Shown: positions 44,872 to 55,554, counted from the first letter of the stretch. The stretch: 64,000 bases of DNA from Hyphomicrobiales bacterium (GCA_900469445.1 UBXM01000029.1:82557-146556), one strand, 5' to 3'. The notes: a model not told the origin generated them from the letters alone. A program made the numbers and translations.

Positions 44872-45816
44872 ATGGAGTTGCGCAAACTCGGACGGACCGG
44901 CCTTTCCATTTCTCCTGTCGTGTTCGGCGGCAACGTGTTTGGCTGGACTGCCGACGAAAAGACCTCGTTCGATCTGCTCGACCGCTTCTTTGAAGCCGGC
45001 TTCAACACGATCGATACGGCGGACGTCTATTCGAAATGGGTCGATGGCCATTCCGGCGGCGAAAGCGAGACGGTGATCGGCAAATGGCTAAAGCGTGGTA
45101 CCGTCTCCCGCGACAAGGTGATCGTCGTCACCAAGGTCGGGCATCCTTCGATGGATGACAGAAAGCTCAAGGCCAGCTGGATTGTCGAGGCCGTAGAGAA
45201 TTCTCTGAAGCGGCTGCAGACCGACCATATCGACCTCTACCTGTCGCATTTCCCCGATGACGACACGCCGCATGAAGAGACGCTCGGGGCCTATGCGAAG
45301 CTCAAGGAACAGGGCAAGATCCGCGCCATCGGCTGCTCCAACTACAGTGCCGAACAGTTAAAGGCTTCGCTGGAAGTCGCCGCAAAGAACGGCCTGCCGC
45401 GCTATGATGTGCTGCAGCCGGAATATAATCTCTATACGCGTGAAAAATTCGAGGGGGCGCTTGCCGATCTCTGCATCGCGGAAGATATCGGCGTGATCAG
45501 CTATTACGCGCTGGCCGCCGGTTTCCTCACCGGAAAATACCGCAAGCCGGAAGATGCAACGGGCAGCGCCCGCGGTTACCGCATTCCGGATTACCTGAAT
45601 GACAAGGGCACAAAAGTGCTGGCGGCACTCGATCAGGTGGCAGTGGAAACCGGCGAAAGCCTGGCAACGATCGCGATCGCCTGGGTTGCCGCACGCCCCG
45701 GCATCACGGCGCCGATCGCCAGCGCCACCAGCCTCAAACAGCTCGACGCGATCATTGCCGCCGGCAAGCTGAAACTGACCGACGCCCAGATGAAGCTGCT
45801 CGACGACGCCACCTGA
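44872..45816 (+). CDS. Aldo/keto reductase (first of tandem pair)
   Basis: This 314-residue (beta/alpha)8 NADPH-dependent reductase keeps the catalytic tetrad: Asp and Tyr in NTIDTADVYSKW, Lys in VVTKVG and His in YLSHFPDD. It shares long identical stretches with the next gene (RTGLSISPVVFGGNVFGWTAD and KEQGKIRAIGCSN), showing recent tandem duplication. The substrate is unknown; such enzymes reduce aldehydes or oxidise sugars. The start is ATG 44872, with TGGAG upstream. The frame stays open much further upstream without coding character. Confidence 0.88.
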   Translation: MELRKLGRTGLSISPVVFGGNVFGWTADEKTSFDLLDRFFEAGFNTIDTADVYSKWVDGHSGGESETVIGKWLKRGTVSRDKVIVVTKVGHPSMDDRKLKASWIVEAVENSLKRLQTDHIDLYLSHFPDDDTPHEETLGAYAKLKEQGKIRAIGCSNYSAEQLKASLEVAAKNGLPRYDVLQPEYNLYTREKFEGALADLCIAEDIGVISYYALAAGFLTGKYRKPEDATGSARGYRIPDYLNDKGTKVLAALDQVAVETGESLATIAIAWVAARPGITAPIASATSLKQLDAIIAAGKLKLTDAQMKLLDDAT

Positions 45817-45897
45817 GGCAAGACGTCTGAGGGGAACGACTAACATCATCGTGACCGGGCAAGCGGTGCGAACGTCACATCGCGTCCCTAGATCAAA

Positions 45898-45919
45898 AGA
45901 GCCGGCACTCGCCGGCTCT
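45898..45919 (+). terminator. Hairpin between the tandem aldo/keto reductases
   Basis: A perfect 9-bp stem (45898-45906 with 45911-45919) has a 4-nt loop in the 131-bp gap. There is no T-run, so it may attenuate or protect the 3' end of the first gene rather than terminate fully. Confidence 0.45.
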
Positions 45920-45947
45920 CATCCTGCAATAGACATTGGAGACTATC

Positions 45948-46907
45948 ATGGATCTGCGCGTACTTGGCCGGACCGGCCTTTCCATTTCGCCCGTCGTTTT
46001 CGGCGGTAACGTTTTCGGGTGGACGGCAGACGAGAAAACCTCCTTCGAACTGCTCGACAGGTTTTTCGATGCCGGGTTCGACACGATTGATACCGCCGAT
46101 TGTTATTCCGGCTGGGTGCCCGGCAATGCCGGCGGTGAATCCGAAACGATCATCGGCAAGTGGCTGAAGCAATCCGGCCGGTCGCGCGACAAGGCGGTGA
46201 TCATCACCAAGGTCGGCTCGACGCCGCAGGGCAGCGCGATGGAAAAAGGACTTGCCGGAGCACGTGTCATCGACGCCGTCGAAAACTCGCTGAAGCGCCT
46301 ACAGACCGACCATATCGACCTCTATCTCTCGCATTGGCCGGATCCGCAGACGCCGCATGAGGAAACGCTGGCCGCTTTCGCCAAGCTGAAGGAACAGGGC
46401 AAGATCCGCGCGATCGGCTGCTCCAATTTCGACGCCGACCAGCTGAAGGCGTCGCTTGCGGCAGCAGAAAAGGCCGGTCTGCCGCGTTATGACGTGCTGG
46501 AGCCGGAATATAATCTCTATGATCGCTCAGGCTTCGATGGACCGCTGGCGGATCTCTGCAATGCGCAGGATATCGGCGTCATCACCTATTTCAGCCTCGC
46601 CTCCGGCTTCCTTACCGGCAAATACAAGAGCAAGGCGGAAGCCGAGGCCAACAAGAACCGCGGCGGCATGGTGGCGAAATACTTCGATGCCCGTGGCACG
46701 CGCATCCTTGCTGCACTGGATGAGGTGGCTGCGGAAACCCATTCGCAGCCGGCATCCGTGGCACTCGCCTGGATCGCCCAGCGCCCCGGCGTGACCGCGC
46801 CGATCGCCAGCGCCACCAGCATCCGTCAGCTCGACACGCTGATCGCGGCCGGCAATCTCAAGCTCACCAGCAATCAGATGGCGCTTTTGAACGACGCCGG
46901 CGCCTGA
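45948..46907 (+). CDS. Aldo/keto reductase (second of tandem pair)
   Basis: This 319-residue paralogue of the preceding gene has the same catalytic tetrad (DTIDTADCYSGW, IITKVGS, YLSHWPDP) and a slightly longer loop near KSKAEAEANKNRGG. Divergence is concentrated in substrate loops, suggesting different specificity with a shared cofactor. ATG 45948 follows TTGGAGACT. A TTG at 45936 is in frame but lies within that ribosome-binding region. A hairpin closes the transcript. Confidence 0.88.
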   Translation: MDLRVLGRTGLSISPVVFGGNVFGWTADEKTSFELLDRFFDAGFDTIDTADCYSGWVPGNAGGESETIIGKWLKQSGRSRDKAVIITKVGSTPQGSAMEKGLAGARVIDAVENSLKRLQTDHIDLYLSHWPDPQTPHEETLAAFAKLKEQGKIRAIGCSNFDADQLKASLAAAEKAGLPRYDVLEPEYNLYDRSGFDGPLADLCNAQDIGVITYFSLASGFLTGKYKSKAEAEANKNRGGMVAKYFDARGTRILAALDEVAAETHSQPASVALAWIAQRPGVTAPIASATSIRQLDTLIAAGNLKLTSNQMALLNDAGA

Positions 46908-46922
46908 CGAACGGGCTGCATC

Positions 46923-46948
46923 GAACGGCGCGGTCAATCGCGCCGTTC
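46923..46948. terminator. Convergent hairpin between aldo/keto reductase and LysR gene
   Basis: A perfect 10-bp stem (46923-46932 with 46939-46948) has a 6-nt loop in the 54-bp gap between two convergent genes. Symmetry allows use from both strands. No T-run is seen. Confidence 0.55.
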
Positions 46949-46961
46949 ATCAGGTCGGCCT

Positions 46962-47852
46962 TCACGCCTTGTGGCGGAAGAAGTCGACAAAGGCCCTCAG
47001 CGCCGGGCGCATCTGCTGGCGGGAGGGGTAATAGATGTAGAAGCCGTCGAACGGATCGCACCAGTCCTCCAGGACACGGATCAACCGCCCCTGGCGCACG
47101 TCGTCCCTGATCCGCTCATCGAAAATATAGGCAAGCCCCACGCCATCGAGTGCGGCCGCGCGGATCAATGTCTGGTCGCTGAGGATCAGTGGACCGCGGA
47201 CATCGACCACAACGAGCTTGCCCTGTCGTTCCAGCTCCCAGCGGTAGATACGGCCGCTGGCAAAGCGCCTGCGAATGCAGCGATGCGTCAAAAGATCGTG
47301 GGGGTGAAGCGGAACCGGGTGGTCCTCGAAATAACGCGGCGACGCGACCACTGCACCGCTTAATGGCGGCCCGGCCCGCACCGCGATCATGTCCGCCTCG
47401 AGATGTTCCCCGAGGCGCAATCCGGCATCATAGCCACCCGCAACAATATCTTCGAACCGATCATCAGCGGTGATGTCCAGCTCGATCTCAGGATAGAGCC
47501 GGAGGAATTCACCAAGGCGCGGGACGATCAGATCCTCGGCGGCAAGCCTCGTCATGGTAACCCGCAAAGGCCCGGCCGGGCGGCCGGCCTGTTCGGCAAG
47601 ACTATCCAATGTCGCACCGATATCCCCAAGCGCCGGCGCCAATGTGTCGAGCAGGCGACGCCCCTCTTCCGTCGGAGCGACGCTGCGCGTGGTGCGCGAC
47701 AGAAGTCTCAGGCCGAGACCCGCTTCCAGAGAGGTGATGGCATGGCTGATGGCCGAGGGCGCGATATTGAGTTCACGCGCGGCGCCACGAAAACTGCCAG
47801 CCTCCGCGACGGCGGCAAAAACGGCGAGTTGGGAGAGCTGGTTTCTATTCAT
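46962..47852 (-). CDS. LysR family transcriptional regulator
   Basis: This 296-residue LysR protein has an N-terminal winged helix-turn-helix (QLAVFAAVAEAGSFRGAARELNIAPSAISHAI) and a periplasmic-binding-like effector domain (GPLRVTMTRLAAEDLIVPRL onward). It belongs to the subgroup often found divergent from aldo/keto reductases and quinone oxidoreductases. The start is ATG 47852 (MNRNQLSQL); the ATG eight codons earlier would run through the palindrome at 47853-47871. It likely controls itself and the divergent aldo/keto reductase at 47963. Confidence 0.9.
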   Translation of the reverse strand: MNRNQLSQLAVFAAVAEAGSFRGAARELNIAPSAISHAITSLEAGLGLRLLSRTTRSVAPTEEGRRLLDTLAPALGDIGATLDSLAEQAGRPAGPLRVTMTRLAAEDLIVPRLGEFLRLYPEIELDITADDRFEDIVAGGYDAGLRLGEHLEADMIAVRAGPPLSGAVVASPRYFEDHPVPLHPHDLLTHRCIRRRFASGRIYRWELERQGKLVVVDVRGPLILSDQTLIRAAALDGVGLAYIFDERIRDDVRQGRLIRVLEDWCDPFDGFYIYYPSRQQMRPALRAFVDFFRHKA

Positions 47853-47871
47853 TGTTCTAAATTTTAGAACA
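47853..47871. promoter_or_regulatory. Palindromic operator abutting the LysR start
   Basis: A perfect 19-bp palindrome TGTTCTAAA-T-TTTAGAACA lies immediately before the LysR start codon. It contains a T-N11-A LysR-type core. Binding there would block the regulator's own translation start region and could activate or repress the divergent gene about 92 bp away. The regulator match is inferred. Confidence 0.6.
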
Positions 47872-47878
47872 GGCATGA

Positions 47879-48967
<1,089 letters not shown>

Positions 48968-49034
48968 CATCTCACAACGCCACGTTGCTCCCGCTTGCGG
49001 CTTTGCTATAGTCGCAGGCGGGAGGATTTCAGCG

Positions 49035-49394
49035 ATGTCGGAAGAACAATCAGTCGAAGCCGTCGTGCATCTCTATGTCGATGGAATGGCGCTTGCCCAT
49101 GCGGGCGCACTCAGAAAAGCCTTTCATCCCAATGCCTCGATCATCGGCAATTACCAGGGCAAGGTCGAGTGGATGTCACTCAACGAGTTCATCGATGCCG
49201 TAGCGTCGGAAGGCCCGACGGTTGCCGGGTCGCAGCCACTGATCCAGATCGAGGCGCTCGATGTCACCGGCGATGCGGCAACAGTAAAGGTTGTCGACGA
49301 ATTCGCCGGAATGCGGTTTTCGGATTATCTATCCCTCCTGAAAGTCGACGGCCGCTGGCTGATCGTCAACAAGGTCTATCACCTGCATTCCTGA
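49035..49394 (+). CDS. NTF2-like (SnoaL/lumazine-binding type) protein
   Basis: This 119-residue single-domain NTF2-like cone fold runs EAVVHLYVDGMALAHAGALRKAFHP, then ASIIGNYQGKVEWMSLNEFIDAV and a closing sheet YLSLLKVDGRWLIVNKVYHLH. The family includes ketosteroid-isomerase-like enzymes and small-molecule binders, and no catalytic set can be assigned. ATG 49035 follows GGGAGGA. It lies 67 bp after the aldo/keto reductase and may share its transcript. The last 29 bp overlap the convergent M15-like gene. Confidence 0.75.
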   Translation: MSEEQSVEAVVHLYVDGMALAHAGALRKAFHPNASIIGNYQGKVEWMSLNEFIDAVASEGPTVAGSQPLIQIEALDVTGDAATVKVVDEFAGMRFSDYLSLLKVDGRWLIVNKVYHLHS

Positions 49395-50016
49395 CCGGTT
49401 CTTCCAGCTTCGGGAAACCCGCATAAAATCCGGAATGGTCACCCTCATGGTTGGCCATGCCCGGTTTCGTCAGGACACCACGCGGCGCGACATAACTCAT
49501 GATCCGCCGCACCGGGCGCTCGTGCCATTGGATGTTGAAGGCCCAGAGCTTCGGGAAAAAGCAGAGCGAGGCATAAGGCAGGTTGTCATGGATCCACCAT
49601 GCCAGCTTCTGCCAGTCTCCTTCGTGATCGCAGCTATCGACGACCAACCACGGCACGACGACGCAGGCCGTCGCGCCCATACAGCCATCGGTGTCACGCA
49701 TGTCCCATATGTGATCGGCAGCCGTCGCGGCATTGGTCGAGCAGTTGAGCTTGTTCCTGTTGCCGAATTCGTTGACCTCCCGCGACCGGTAACCGGAGCG
49801 GACATGCAGCCGCCCGAACGTCGCCTGCAACGGTTCCAGCAATTCCTCGCAGAGATGTTTTCCGGCCTCGATCGCCAGCTCCGGATCATCGGGAATATTC
49901 GGGATACGGTAGAAATCCGCGATTTCGGAATGCAGGAAATCGCGGAAGAAGAAATTCTTCGACAACCGCACCCGGCCCAGGTCTTCAAGGCCTTTCATCG
50001 AATTCGGCTTGCGCAT
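49366..50016 (-). CDS. Peptidase M15A-like protein
   Basis: The 216-residue protein has the shape of M15A/D-Ala-D-Ala carboxypeptidase-like domains: NFFFRDFLHSEIADFY near the N-terminus, LHVRSGYRSREVNEF in the centre, and AADHIWDM supplying the His-x-x-Asp that would bind zinc. A later HEGDWQKLAWW contains another His. No signal peptide is visible, so a cytoplasmic or phage-like role cannot be excluded. Substrate is unknown. GGAGG lies seven bases before ATG 50016. The C-terminal 29 bp overlap the NTF2-like gene tail to tail. Confidence 0.65.
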   Translation of the reverse strand: MRKPNSMKGLEDLGRVRLSKNFFFRDFLHSEIADFYRIPNIPDDPELAIEAGKHLCEELLEPLQATFGRLHVRSGYRSREVNEFGNRNKLNCSTNAATAADHIWDMRDTDGCMGATACVVVPWLVVDSCDHEGDWQKLAWWIHDNLPYASLCFFPKLWAFNIQWHERPVRRIMSYVAPRGVLTKPGMANHEGDHSGFYAGFPKLEEPVRNAGDRPC

Positions 50017-50104
50017 TCGCCTTCCTCCAAAGGGGGACAGACTAATATCTGAATGATCGTTCTCACCACCCGTTTTTCATCCAAAATCCGCTCGAATAAA
50101 ATTA

Positions 50105-50118
50105 ATTGCATATGCAAT
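50105..50118. promoter_or_regulatory. Perfect 14-bp palindrome before marR, candidate operator
   Basis: ATTGCATATGCAAT at 50105-50118 is perfectly symmetrical and lies 21 bp before the MarR start. A related TTGCATA occurs at 50569-50575 just before the tautomerase gene. This suggests one regulator at both promoters. Confidence 0.55.
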
Positions 50119-50139
50119 CATATCTGCTATGCTCCCCTC

Positions 50140-50556
50140 ATGTTCGATCATTGCCTCTATTTCAACACGACCGCACTGGCACGCCAGCTGGAACGTGTCT
50201 GGTCGGAAGCTTTCAAGCCCTTCGACCTCACACCGTCTCAGGCATTCACACTGCGTGCGGTTCTGGCAAAGCCTGGCATGCTGCATAGCGAACTGGCCGA
50301 GACATTGCGGATCGCGCGGGCGACCGCGACTCGCGCGGTTGATGGTCTTGTGGCTCGTGGCCTGCTTGAACGGCGATCGACGAAACAGGATGGCCGCGAG
50401 TCTGAAATTTATCCGACGCTCGCTGCATTGGCGCTGAAGGATGGTCTGAACGATGCGAGCGGCAGGGTTACCGCGCGGCTGAAGGGCGAACTTGGCGACG
50501 GCACGTTTGCCGGCTTCGTCGAGCAGGCAAGGTCGATCGGCAGCCATCTGCCATAA
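50140..50556 (+). CDS. MarR family transcriptional regulator
   Basis: This 138-residue winged-helix regulator has helical dimerisation ends and a recognition unit: LTPSQAFTLRAVLAKPGMLHSELAETLRIARATATRAVDGLVARGLLERR. The wing TKQDGRESEIYPT follows. MarR proteins usually repress nearby genes until a phenolic or oxidant ligand binds. The ATG at 50140 is preferred over an upstream in-frame ATG that runs through the palindromic operator. The tautomerase gene starts 42 bp downstream. Confidence 0.87.
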   Translation: MFDHCLYFNTTALARQLERVWSEAFKPFDLTPSQAFTLRAVLAKPGMLHSELAETLRIARATATRAVDGLVARGLLERRSTKQDGRESEIYPTLAALALKDGLNDASGRVTARLKGELGDGTFAGFVEQARSIGSHLP

Positions 50557-50598
50557 GTCAAACCCATATAGTTGCATAGCTAATCAATGGAGAAAAAC

Positions 50599-50994
50599 AT
50601 GCCTATCCTGAATGTCAAAGTCAGCGGCCAACGCTCCGACGAGATGACCCGCGCCATCGCCACCATGCTGACCGAATTGACCGAGCGCATCCTTGGCAAG
50701 GACCCGGCGGTGACGGCGATCGCCATCGATTATGTGGATCCGCGCGACTGGATTGCCGGCGGCCGGACACTCGCGGAACAGGGCAAGTCGAGCGTCTATT
50801 TCGACATCAAGATCACCGACGAGACCAACACGAAAAGCGAAAAGGCCGCCTATATTCAGGCGGCCTTTGAAGGCTTTGAACACCTCCTCGGCAATCTGCA
50901 CGAGGAAAGCTATATCTATGTCCAGGATGTGCGCGCCGCAGCTTATGGCTACGGCGGCAGAACCCAGGAATGGCGATATCAGCGCGCGCTTTAG
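50599..50994 (+). CDS. 4-oxalocrotonate tautomerase-like enzyme
   Basis: This 131-residue tautomerase-superfamily protein has a chain that must start at [10 protein letters not shown] so that proline becomes the catalytic N-terminus after Met removal. This fixes the start at 50599, with TGGAG upstream, rather than ATG 50587. The remaining sequence ([35 protein letters not shown]) matches the beta-alpha-beta unit. The length is about double the classical 62-residue subunit. It probably isomerises an aromatic-catabolism or electrophile intermediate under control of the adjacent MarR. The stop codon interlocks with the convergent pheT stop. Confidence 0.82.
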   Translation: MPILNVKVSGQRSDEMTRAIATMLTELTERILGKDPAVTAIAIDYVDPRDWIAGGRTLAEQGKSSVYFDIKITDETNTKSEKAAYIQAAFEGFEHLLGNLHEESYIYVQDVRAAAYGYGGRTQEWRYQRAL

Positions 50995-53426
50995 GCGCGC
51001 AGCACGCCGCCCGTGGTCTTTTCGACATTGGCGACGATCTTGCCGGTCAGGGCTTCGAAATCCTCGTCCGTCAGGGTCTTGTCGACCGGCTGGATGAGAA
51101 CCTCGATCGCGACCGACTTCTTGCCTTCGCCAAGCGACGCGCCTTCGAAGATGTCGAAGACGTTGACGCCGGTGATCAGCTTGCGGTCGGCGCTGGTTGC
51201 CGCCTTGATGATCGCGCCGGCCTCCACTTCGGAACCGACAACAAAGGCGAAGTCGCGCTTGACCGCCTGGAAGGGCGAGAGCTCGAGGCCCGGCTTGGTG
51301 CGGGTCGCCTTCTTCTTCGGTTCCGGCATGGCGTCGAGATAGACTTCGAAACCGCAAAGAGCACCGGAGACATCGAGCGCGCCGAGCGTCTTCGGGTGGA
51401 ACTCACCGAAATAACCGAGAACGACCTTCGGACCCATCTTGATCGTGCCGGAACGGCCCGGGTGATACCAGGCGGGGCCGCCCTGTTCGATCTGGACATT
51501 GCCCATCGGCAGGCCGCACGCTTCGATCACGGCGAGCGCATCGGCCTTGGCGTCAAAAACGTCGACCGGCTTGCCGCCGCCCTTCGTCGCGTTCGACCAC
51601 ATGCGGCCGGCGCCATTGATCGAGGCGGTGCCGCGACGGATGCCGCCGGCAACACGACGCTGGCCTTCCGGCGTGTCGGTTTCGTAAGTGCCAGACACCT
51701 CGAAGATCGCCACATCGCCAAAACCCTTGTCGGCATTGCGCTGGGCAGCCGTCAGCAGGCCGGGCAGAAGCGACGGGCGCATATCCGACATGTCGGCCGC
51801 AATCGGGTTTGCGAGCTTGAGCGCTGCCGAACCGCCGCCGAAAAGCCTGGCCTGGTCTTCCGGAATGAAGGACCAGGTAACGGCTTCCAGCATGCCGCGC
51901 GAGGCAAGCGCGCGCTTGGCCGTGCGGGTGCGGATCTGCAGCGTGGTGAGGATCTTGCCGTTCACCGCACCGAGATTTTCCAACGGCTCCGGCTTGATGT
52001 TGTCGACGCCATGGATGCGCATGACTTCCTCGACGAGATCGGCCTTGCCGTCCACATCCGGACGCCATGACGGGACCTTGACGGAAACACGCTCACCTGA
52101 ACCTTCGACAGTGAAGCCGAGACGGGTAAGGATTTCACGGCTTTCGTCAGCCGAGATTTCCAGGCCGGTCAGGCGCTTCACTTCCGAGAAGGGGAATTCG
52201 ACGGTCTTGGCTTCAAAACCCTTGTAACCGACGATCTTGGCTTGCGCAGGCGTACCACCGCAGAGATCCAGAACCAGCTGTGTCGTGCGGTCGAGGCCGG
52301 GAACCATATATTCCGGATCGACACCACGTTCGAAGCGGTAACGCGCATCGGTGATGATGCCGAGCGTGCGGCCGGACTTCGCGATGTTGATCGGGTCCCA
52401 CAGGGCGCTCTCGATCAGCACATCGACGGTGTTTTCGTCACAGCCGGAATGTTCACCACCCATGATGCCGCCGATCGATTCGACGCCGTTGTCATCGGCG
52501 ATGACAACGTTGTTGGGGCCGAGCTTGTATTCGCGGGTATCGAGCGCCAGCACCGTCTCGCCTTCCTTGGCGCGACGGACGACAAGATCACCCTTGACCT
52601 TGGCAGCGTCGAAGACATGCATCGGACGGCCCTGATCGAAGGTCATGTAGTTGGTGATGTCGACCAGCGCGTTGATCGGACGAAGGCCGATCGACTTGAG
52701 GCGGGTCTGCATCCATGCCGGGCTCGGGCCGTTCTTGACGCCGCGCACGAGGCGCAGGCCGAAACCGGGGCAAAGCTTTACATCATCGAGATCGATCGAA
52801 AGGCCAACCGAGGTTTCGCCCTCGATCTTCAGCGCAGGCGCTGCCGGAACCTTCAGGGTGCCGAGGCCGGACGCCGCCAGATCACGGGCGATGCCGTAGA
52901 TCGATGTGCAGTCCGGGCGGTTCGGCGTCAGGTTGATCTCGATCATCGGATCGTCGAGACCGGCGTAAGCGGCAAAGGACGTGCCGACCGGCGCATTTTC
53001 GGGCAGGTCGATGATGCCGTTATGCTCGTCCGACATGTTGAGTTCCTTCTCGGAACACATCATGCCGTGGCTTTCGACACCGCGGATCTTGCCTATGCCA
53101 AGCGTCACGTCGAGACCCGGAACATAGTCGCCCGGACGTGCCAGCGCACCGATCAGACCGGCGCGGGCATTGGGCGCACCGCAGACGACCTGCAGCGGCT
53201 TGCCGCCGTTGACGTCAGGACCGGCATCGACGGAAAGAACCCTCAAACGGTCCGCTTCCGGATGCTGTTCCGCCGACAGAACTTTCGCGATAACGAAAGG
53301 CTTGTAGGCCGCCTTGTCGTCGACATCCTCGACTTCGAGGCCGATGGCCGTCAGGCGCTCGCAGATCTGCTCCAGCGTGGCATCGGTCTCAAGATGATCC
53401 TTGAGCCAGGAAAGCGTGAATTTCAT
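50991..53426 (-). CDS. pheT: Phenylalanine-tRNA ligase beta subunit
   Basis: PheT, with PheS, forms the alpha2-beta2 enzyme charging tRNA-Phe. The 811 residues comprise an N-terminal tRNA-binding domain ([23 protein letters not shown]), an OB-like Pro/Gly segment, the B3/B4 editing domain ([12 protein letters not shown] region), the B5 domain, a catalytic-like core and a C-terminal FDX-ACB anticodon-binding domain ([22 protein letters not shown]). The length is typical. Its ATG overlaps the stop of the GFA-family gene by four bases, so it is translationally coupled to that gene rather than to pheS directly. Confidence 0.96.
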   Translation of the reverse strand: MKFTLSWLKDHLETDATLEQICERLTAIGLEVEDVDDKAAYKPFVIAKVLSAEQHPEADRLRVLSVDAGPDVNGGKPLQVVCGAPNARAGLIGALARPGDYVPGLDVTLGIGKIRGVESHGMMCSEKELNMSDEHNGIIDLPENAPVGTSFAAYAGLDDPMIEINLTPNRPDCTSIYGIARDLAASGLGTLKVPAAPALKIEGETSVGLSIDLDDVKLCPGFGLRLVRGVKNGPSPAWMQTRLKSIGLRPINALVDITNYMTFDQGRPMHVFDAAKVKGDLVVRRAKEGETVLALDTREYKLGPNNVVIADDNGVESIGGIMGGEHSGCDENTVDVLIESALWDPINIAKSGRTLGIITDARYRFERGVDPEYMVPGLDRTTQLVLDLCGGTPAQAKIVGYKGFEAKTVEFPFSEVKRLTGLEISADESREILTRLGFTVEGSGERVSVKVPSWRPDVDGKADLVEEVMRIHGVDNIKPEPLENLGAVNGKILTTLQIRTRTAKRALASRGMLEAVTWSFIPEDQARLFGGGSAALKLANPIAADMSDMRPSLLPGLLTAAQRNADKGFGDVAIFEVSGTYETDTPEGQRRVAGGIRRGTASINGAGRMWSNATKGGGKPVDVFDAKADALAVIEACGLPMGNVQIEQGGPAWYHPGRSGTIKMGPKVVLGYFGEFHPKTLGALDVSGALCGFEVYLDAMPEPKKKATRTKPGLELSPFQAVKRDFAFVVGSEVEAGAIIKAATSADRKLITGVNVFDIFEGASLGEGKKSVAIEVLIQPVDKTLTDEDFEALTGKIVANVEKTTGGVLRA

Positions 53427-53866
53427 TGGTCGTCTCCTGAAGGCCTTGGCGCGGTCATTGTTTCCATCCGTGGCAGGCCATCATCGATATGGAAGAAGGG
53501 AAGCTCTTCGCGCACATAGCCATGCACGCGAGGCGGATAATTTTCCGGCGCATCCATGGCGCCGAGCATGAAGAAGATCTGGTCGGCGATCCGCTCGTCC
53601 GTATAGGCGATCGGCGCGCCGCAGGTACCGCAGAAGCTGCGGCTCACCGGTGCCTTGCCGTAAGTCGAACCTGTCGTACCCTCGAACGTCACATCCTCGG
53701 CGCGGAAGCCGACAAAGGCCGCGACCGGAGCGCCGCTCGCGCGTCGGCAATCACCACAATGGCAATAGCTGGTATAGAATGGATCGGCGTTCGCCTCGAA
53801 GCGGATGGCGCCGCAACGGCACCCGCCTCGATGAACCCTATCCTGTCGCGTCACCATCTCGCTCAT
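53423..53866 (-). CDS. GFA family (glutathione-dependent formaldehyde-activating-like) zinc protein
   Basis: This 147-residue protein has the conserved cysteine pattern of the GFA/Mss4-like fold: [23 protein letters not shown] and [12 protein letters not shown]. Together these would bind two zinc ions. The GFA name comes from one formaldehyde-active member, and most relatives have no shown activity. It sits between pheS and pheT in the same direction, 27 bp after pheS and overlapping pheT by four bases. This makes it an integral cistron of the phe-tRNA ligase operon. Confidence 0.87.
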   Translation of the reverse strand: MSEMVTRQDRVHRGGCRCGAIRFEANADPFYTSYCHCGDCRRASGAPVAAFVGFRAEDVTFEGTTGSTYGKAPVSRSFCGTCGAPIAYTDERIADQIFFMLGAMDAPENYPPRVHGYVREELPFFHIDDGLPRMETMTAPRPSGDDQ

Positions 53867-53893
53867 GGGCTATCCCGTTCGTCGGGGTTCCGG

Positions 53894-54976
53894 TTACTGG
53901 CTCAAACCACCAAACAGCGTCGGCATGTCGAGCGGGCGGAAGCCGTAATGGTTCATCCAGCGGACATCGGCGTTGAAGAAGTCGCGCAGGTCCGGCATGC
54001 CGTATTTCAGCATGGCGATGCGGTCGAGACCCATGCCCCAGGCAAAGCCCTGATATTCATCCGGATCGAGACCGCCGGAACGCAGCACGTTCGGGTGGAC
54101 CATGCCGCAGCCCAAAATTTCCATCCAGTCGGTGCCTTCGCCGAACTTGACGATCGGGCCGGAGCGGTCGCACTGGATGTCGACCTCGAAGGACGGCTCC
54201 GTGAACGGGAAGAAGGACGGACGGAAGCGCATCGTCACCGACGGCACTTCGAAGAAGGTCTTGCAGAACTCTTCCAGGATCCAGCGCATGTTGGCGACAT
54301 TCGACTTCTTGTCGATGACAAGGCCTTCGACCTGATGGAACATCGGCGAATGGGTGGCGTCACTGTCCTGGCGATAGGTCTTGCCCGGAATGACGATGCG
54401 GATCGGCGGATCCTGCGCTTCCATGGTACGGACCTGAACCGGCGAGGTATGCGTGCGCAGCACCTTGCGCTCACCCTTTTCGTCCGCCTGGAAGAAGAAG
54501 GTGTCGTGCATTTCGCGGGCCGGGTGGCCTTCGGGGAAATTCAGCGCGGTGAAGTTATAATAGTCGGTCTCGACATCCGGGCCCTCGGCGATCGAGAAAC
54601 CCATGTCGGCGAAGACTGCGGTAATCTCGTCGATGATCTGGCTGATCGGATGGATACGGCCGCGTTCGGCCGGCGAGGAGCGGACCGGCAGCGAAACGTC
54701 AAGCGTCTCGGCCTTCAGGCGCGCGTCGATCGCCGCGTCCTTCAGCACCGTCTTGCGTGTCGTGATTGCCTCGGTGATCTCGTTCTTCAGCGCGTTGATT
54801 TCCGCACCGCGGGTCTGGCGCTCTTCCGGCGTCATCGAACCCAGCGTTTTCAGGAGTTCGGAGATCGAACCCTTCTTGCCTATGGCGTTGACACGGATGG
54901 CCTCTATCGCCGTTTCGTCGGCGGCGGCAGCGATTTCCGCCAGAAGCGTGGTTTTCAGGTTTTCCAGATCGGACAT
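53894..54976 (-). CDS. pheS: Phenylalanine-tRNA ligase alpha subunit
   Basis: PheS is the catalytic subunit of PheRS. The 360 residues comprise an N-terminal coiled coil (about 1-85), then class II motifs: motif 2 around [14 protein letters not shown] with the ATP-contacting Arg, and motif 3 [14 protein letters not shown]. The specificity region is [21 protein letters not shown]. The length is slightly above the E. coli 327, due to N- and C-terminal additions. It is separated from rplT by a terminator, so pheS-GFA-pheT is likely its own transcription unit. Confidence 0.96.
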   Translation of the reverse strand: MSDLENLKTTLLAEIAAAADETAIEAIRVNAIGKKGSISELLKTLGSMTPEERQTRGAEINALKNEITEAITTRKTVLKDAAIDARLKAETLDVSLPVRSSPAERGRIHPISQIIDEITAVFADMGFSIAEGPDVETDYYNFTALNFPEGHPAREMHDTFFFQADEKGERKVLRTHTSPVQVRTMEAQDPPIRIVIPGKTYRQDSDATHSPMFHQVEGLVIDKKSNVANMRWILEEFCKTFFEVPSVTMRFRPSFFPFTEPSFEVDIQCDRSGPIVKFGEGTDWMEILGCGMVHPNVLRSGGLDPDEYQGFAWGMGLDRIAMLKYGMPDLRDFFNADVRWMNHYGFRPLDMPTLFGGLSQ

Positions 54977-55030
54977 GGTTTCTTCCGTTTATGCTCGGAG
55001 AGACAAGCTATAGCGACGAGATGACGGGCA

Positions 55031-55068
55031 AAAGAAAAACCCGCGCCAGCCCAAACCAGCGCGGGTTT
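55031..55068 (-). terminator. Intrinsic terminator of the infC-rpmI-rplT unit
   Basis: A perfect 10-bp stem (55037-55046 with 55059-55068) has a 12-nt loop. On the minus strand it is followed by a T-rich tract (plus-strand AAAGAAAAA at 55031-55039). It lies 42 bp after the rplT stop. Confidence 0.87.
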
Positions 55069-55109
55069 CCCAAAATCAATAAAGCTCGAAAAAGCCTGGG
55101 AAGCGCTGG

Positions 55110-55514
55110 TTACTTAACCGCGCTCTCAAACTCGTTGGCGTTACCGGTGTTCTTCAGATAGGCCAGAGCCTTCTTGGAAGCTTCAACCAGAGCGCCGAAT
55201 GCTGCCGGCTCATGAATAGCCATGTCGGACAGAACCTTGCGGTCGACTTCGATGCCAGCCTTGTTCAGGCCGTCGATGAAGCGGCCGTAGGTCAGGCCGG
55301 ATTCGCGGACAGCAGCGTTGATACGCTGGATCCACAGAGCGCGGAAATTGCGCTTCTTGACGCGACGGTCGCGGGTTGCAAACTGACGCGAACGGTCAAC
55401 AGCAGCCTTTGCGGCGCGGATGGTATTCTTGCGGCGGCCGTAGAAGCCCTTGGCTGCCTTGAGGGTCTTGGTGTGCTTGGCGCGGGAAGTTACGCCACGT
55501 TTTACGCGTGCCAT
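55110..55514 (-). CDS. rplT: 50S ribosomal protein L20
   Basis: L20 is an early-assembly ribosomal protein that binds 23S rRNA. The sequence begins [36 protein letters not shown] and continues with [23 protein letters not shown] and [23 protein letters not shown]. All are invariant features of the family. The 134-residue length is slightly longer than the E. coli 118 because of a C-terminal extension ([17 protein letters not shown]). It is in a unit with rpmI, 40 bp apart. Confidence 0.98.
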   Translation of the reverse strand: MARVKRGVTSRAKHTKTLKAAKGFYGRRKNTIRAAKAAVDRSRQFATRDRRVKKRNFRALWIQRINAAVRESGLTYGRFIDGLNKAGIEVDRKVLSDMAIHEPAAFGALVEASKKALAYLKNTGNANEFESAVK

Positions 55515-55554
55515 GTCATGATCTCCTTAAACTGTTCCAAATAGCCGATCAGTC

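Noticed and set aside
47853-47871. Reading the LysR palindrome as an Irr iron box
   Set aside because: The half-sites are arranged inside-out (TTCTAAA first, TTTAGAA second), opposite to the ICE order seen at mbfA; a LysR operator explains it better.
52242-53519. 425-codon plus-strand ORF opposite pheT
   Set aside because: Antisense shadow of pheT; Arg/Asp-rich without any motif.
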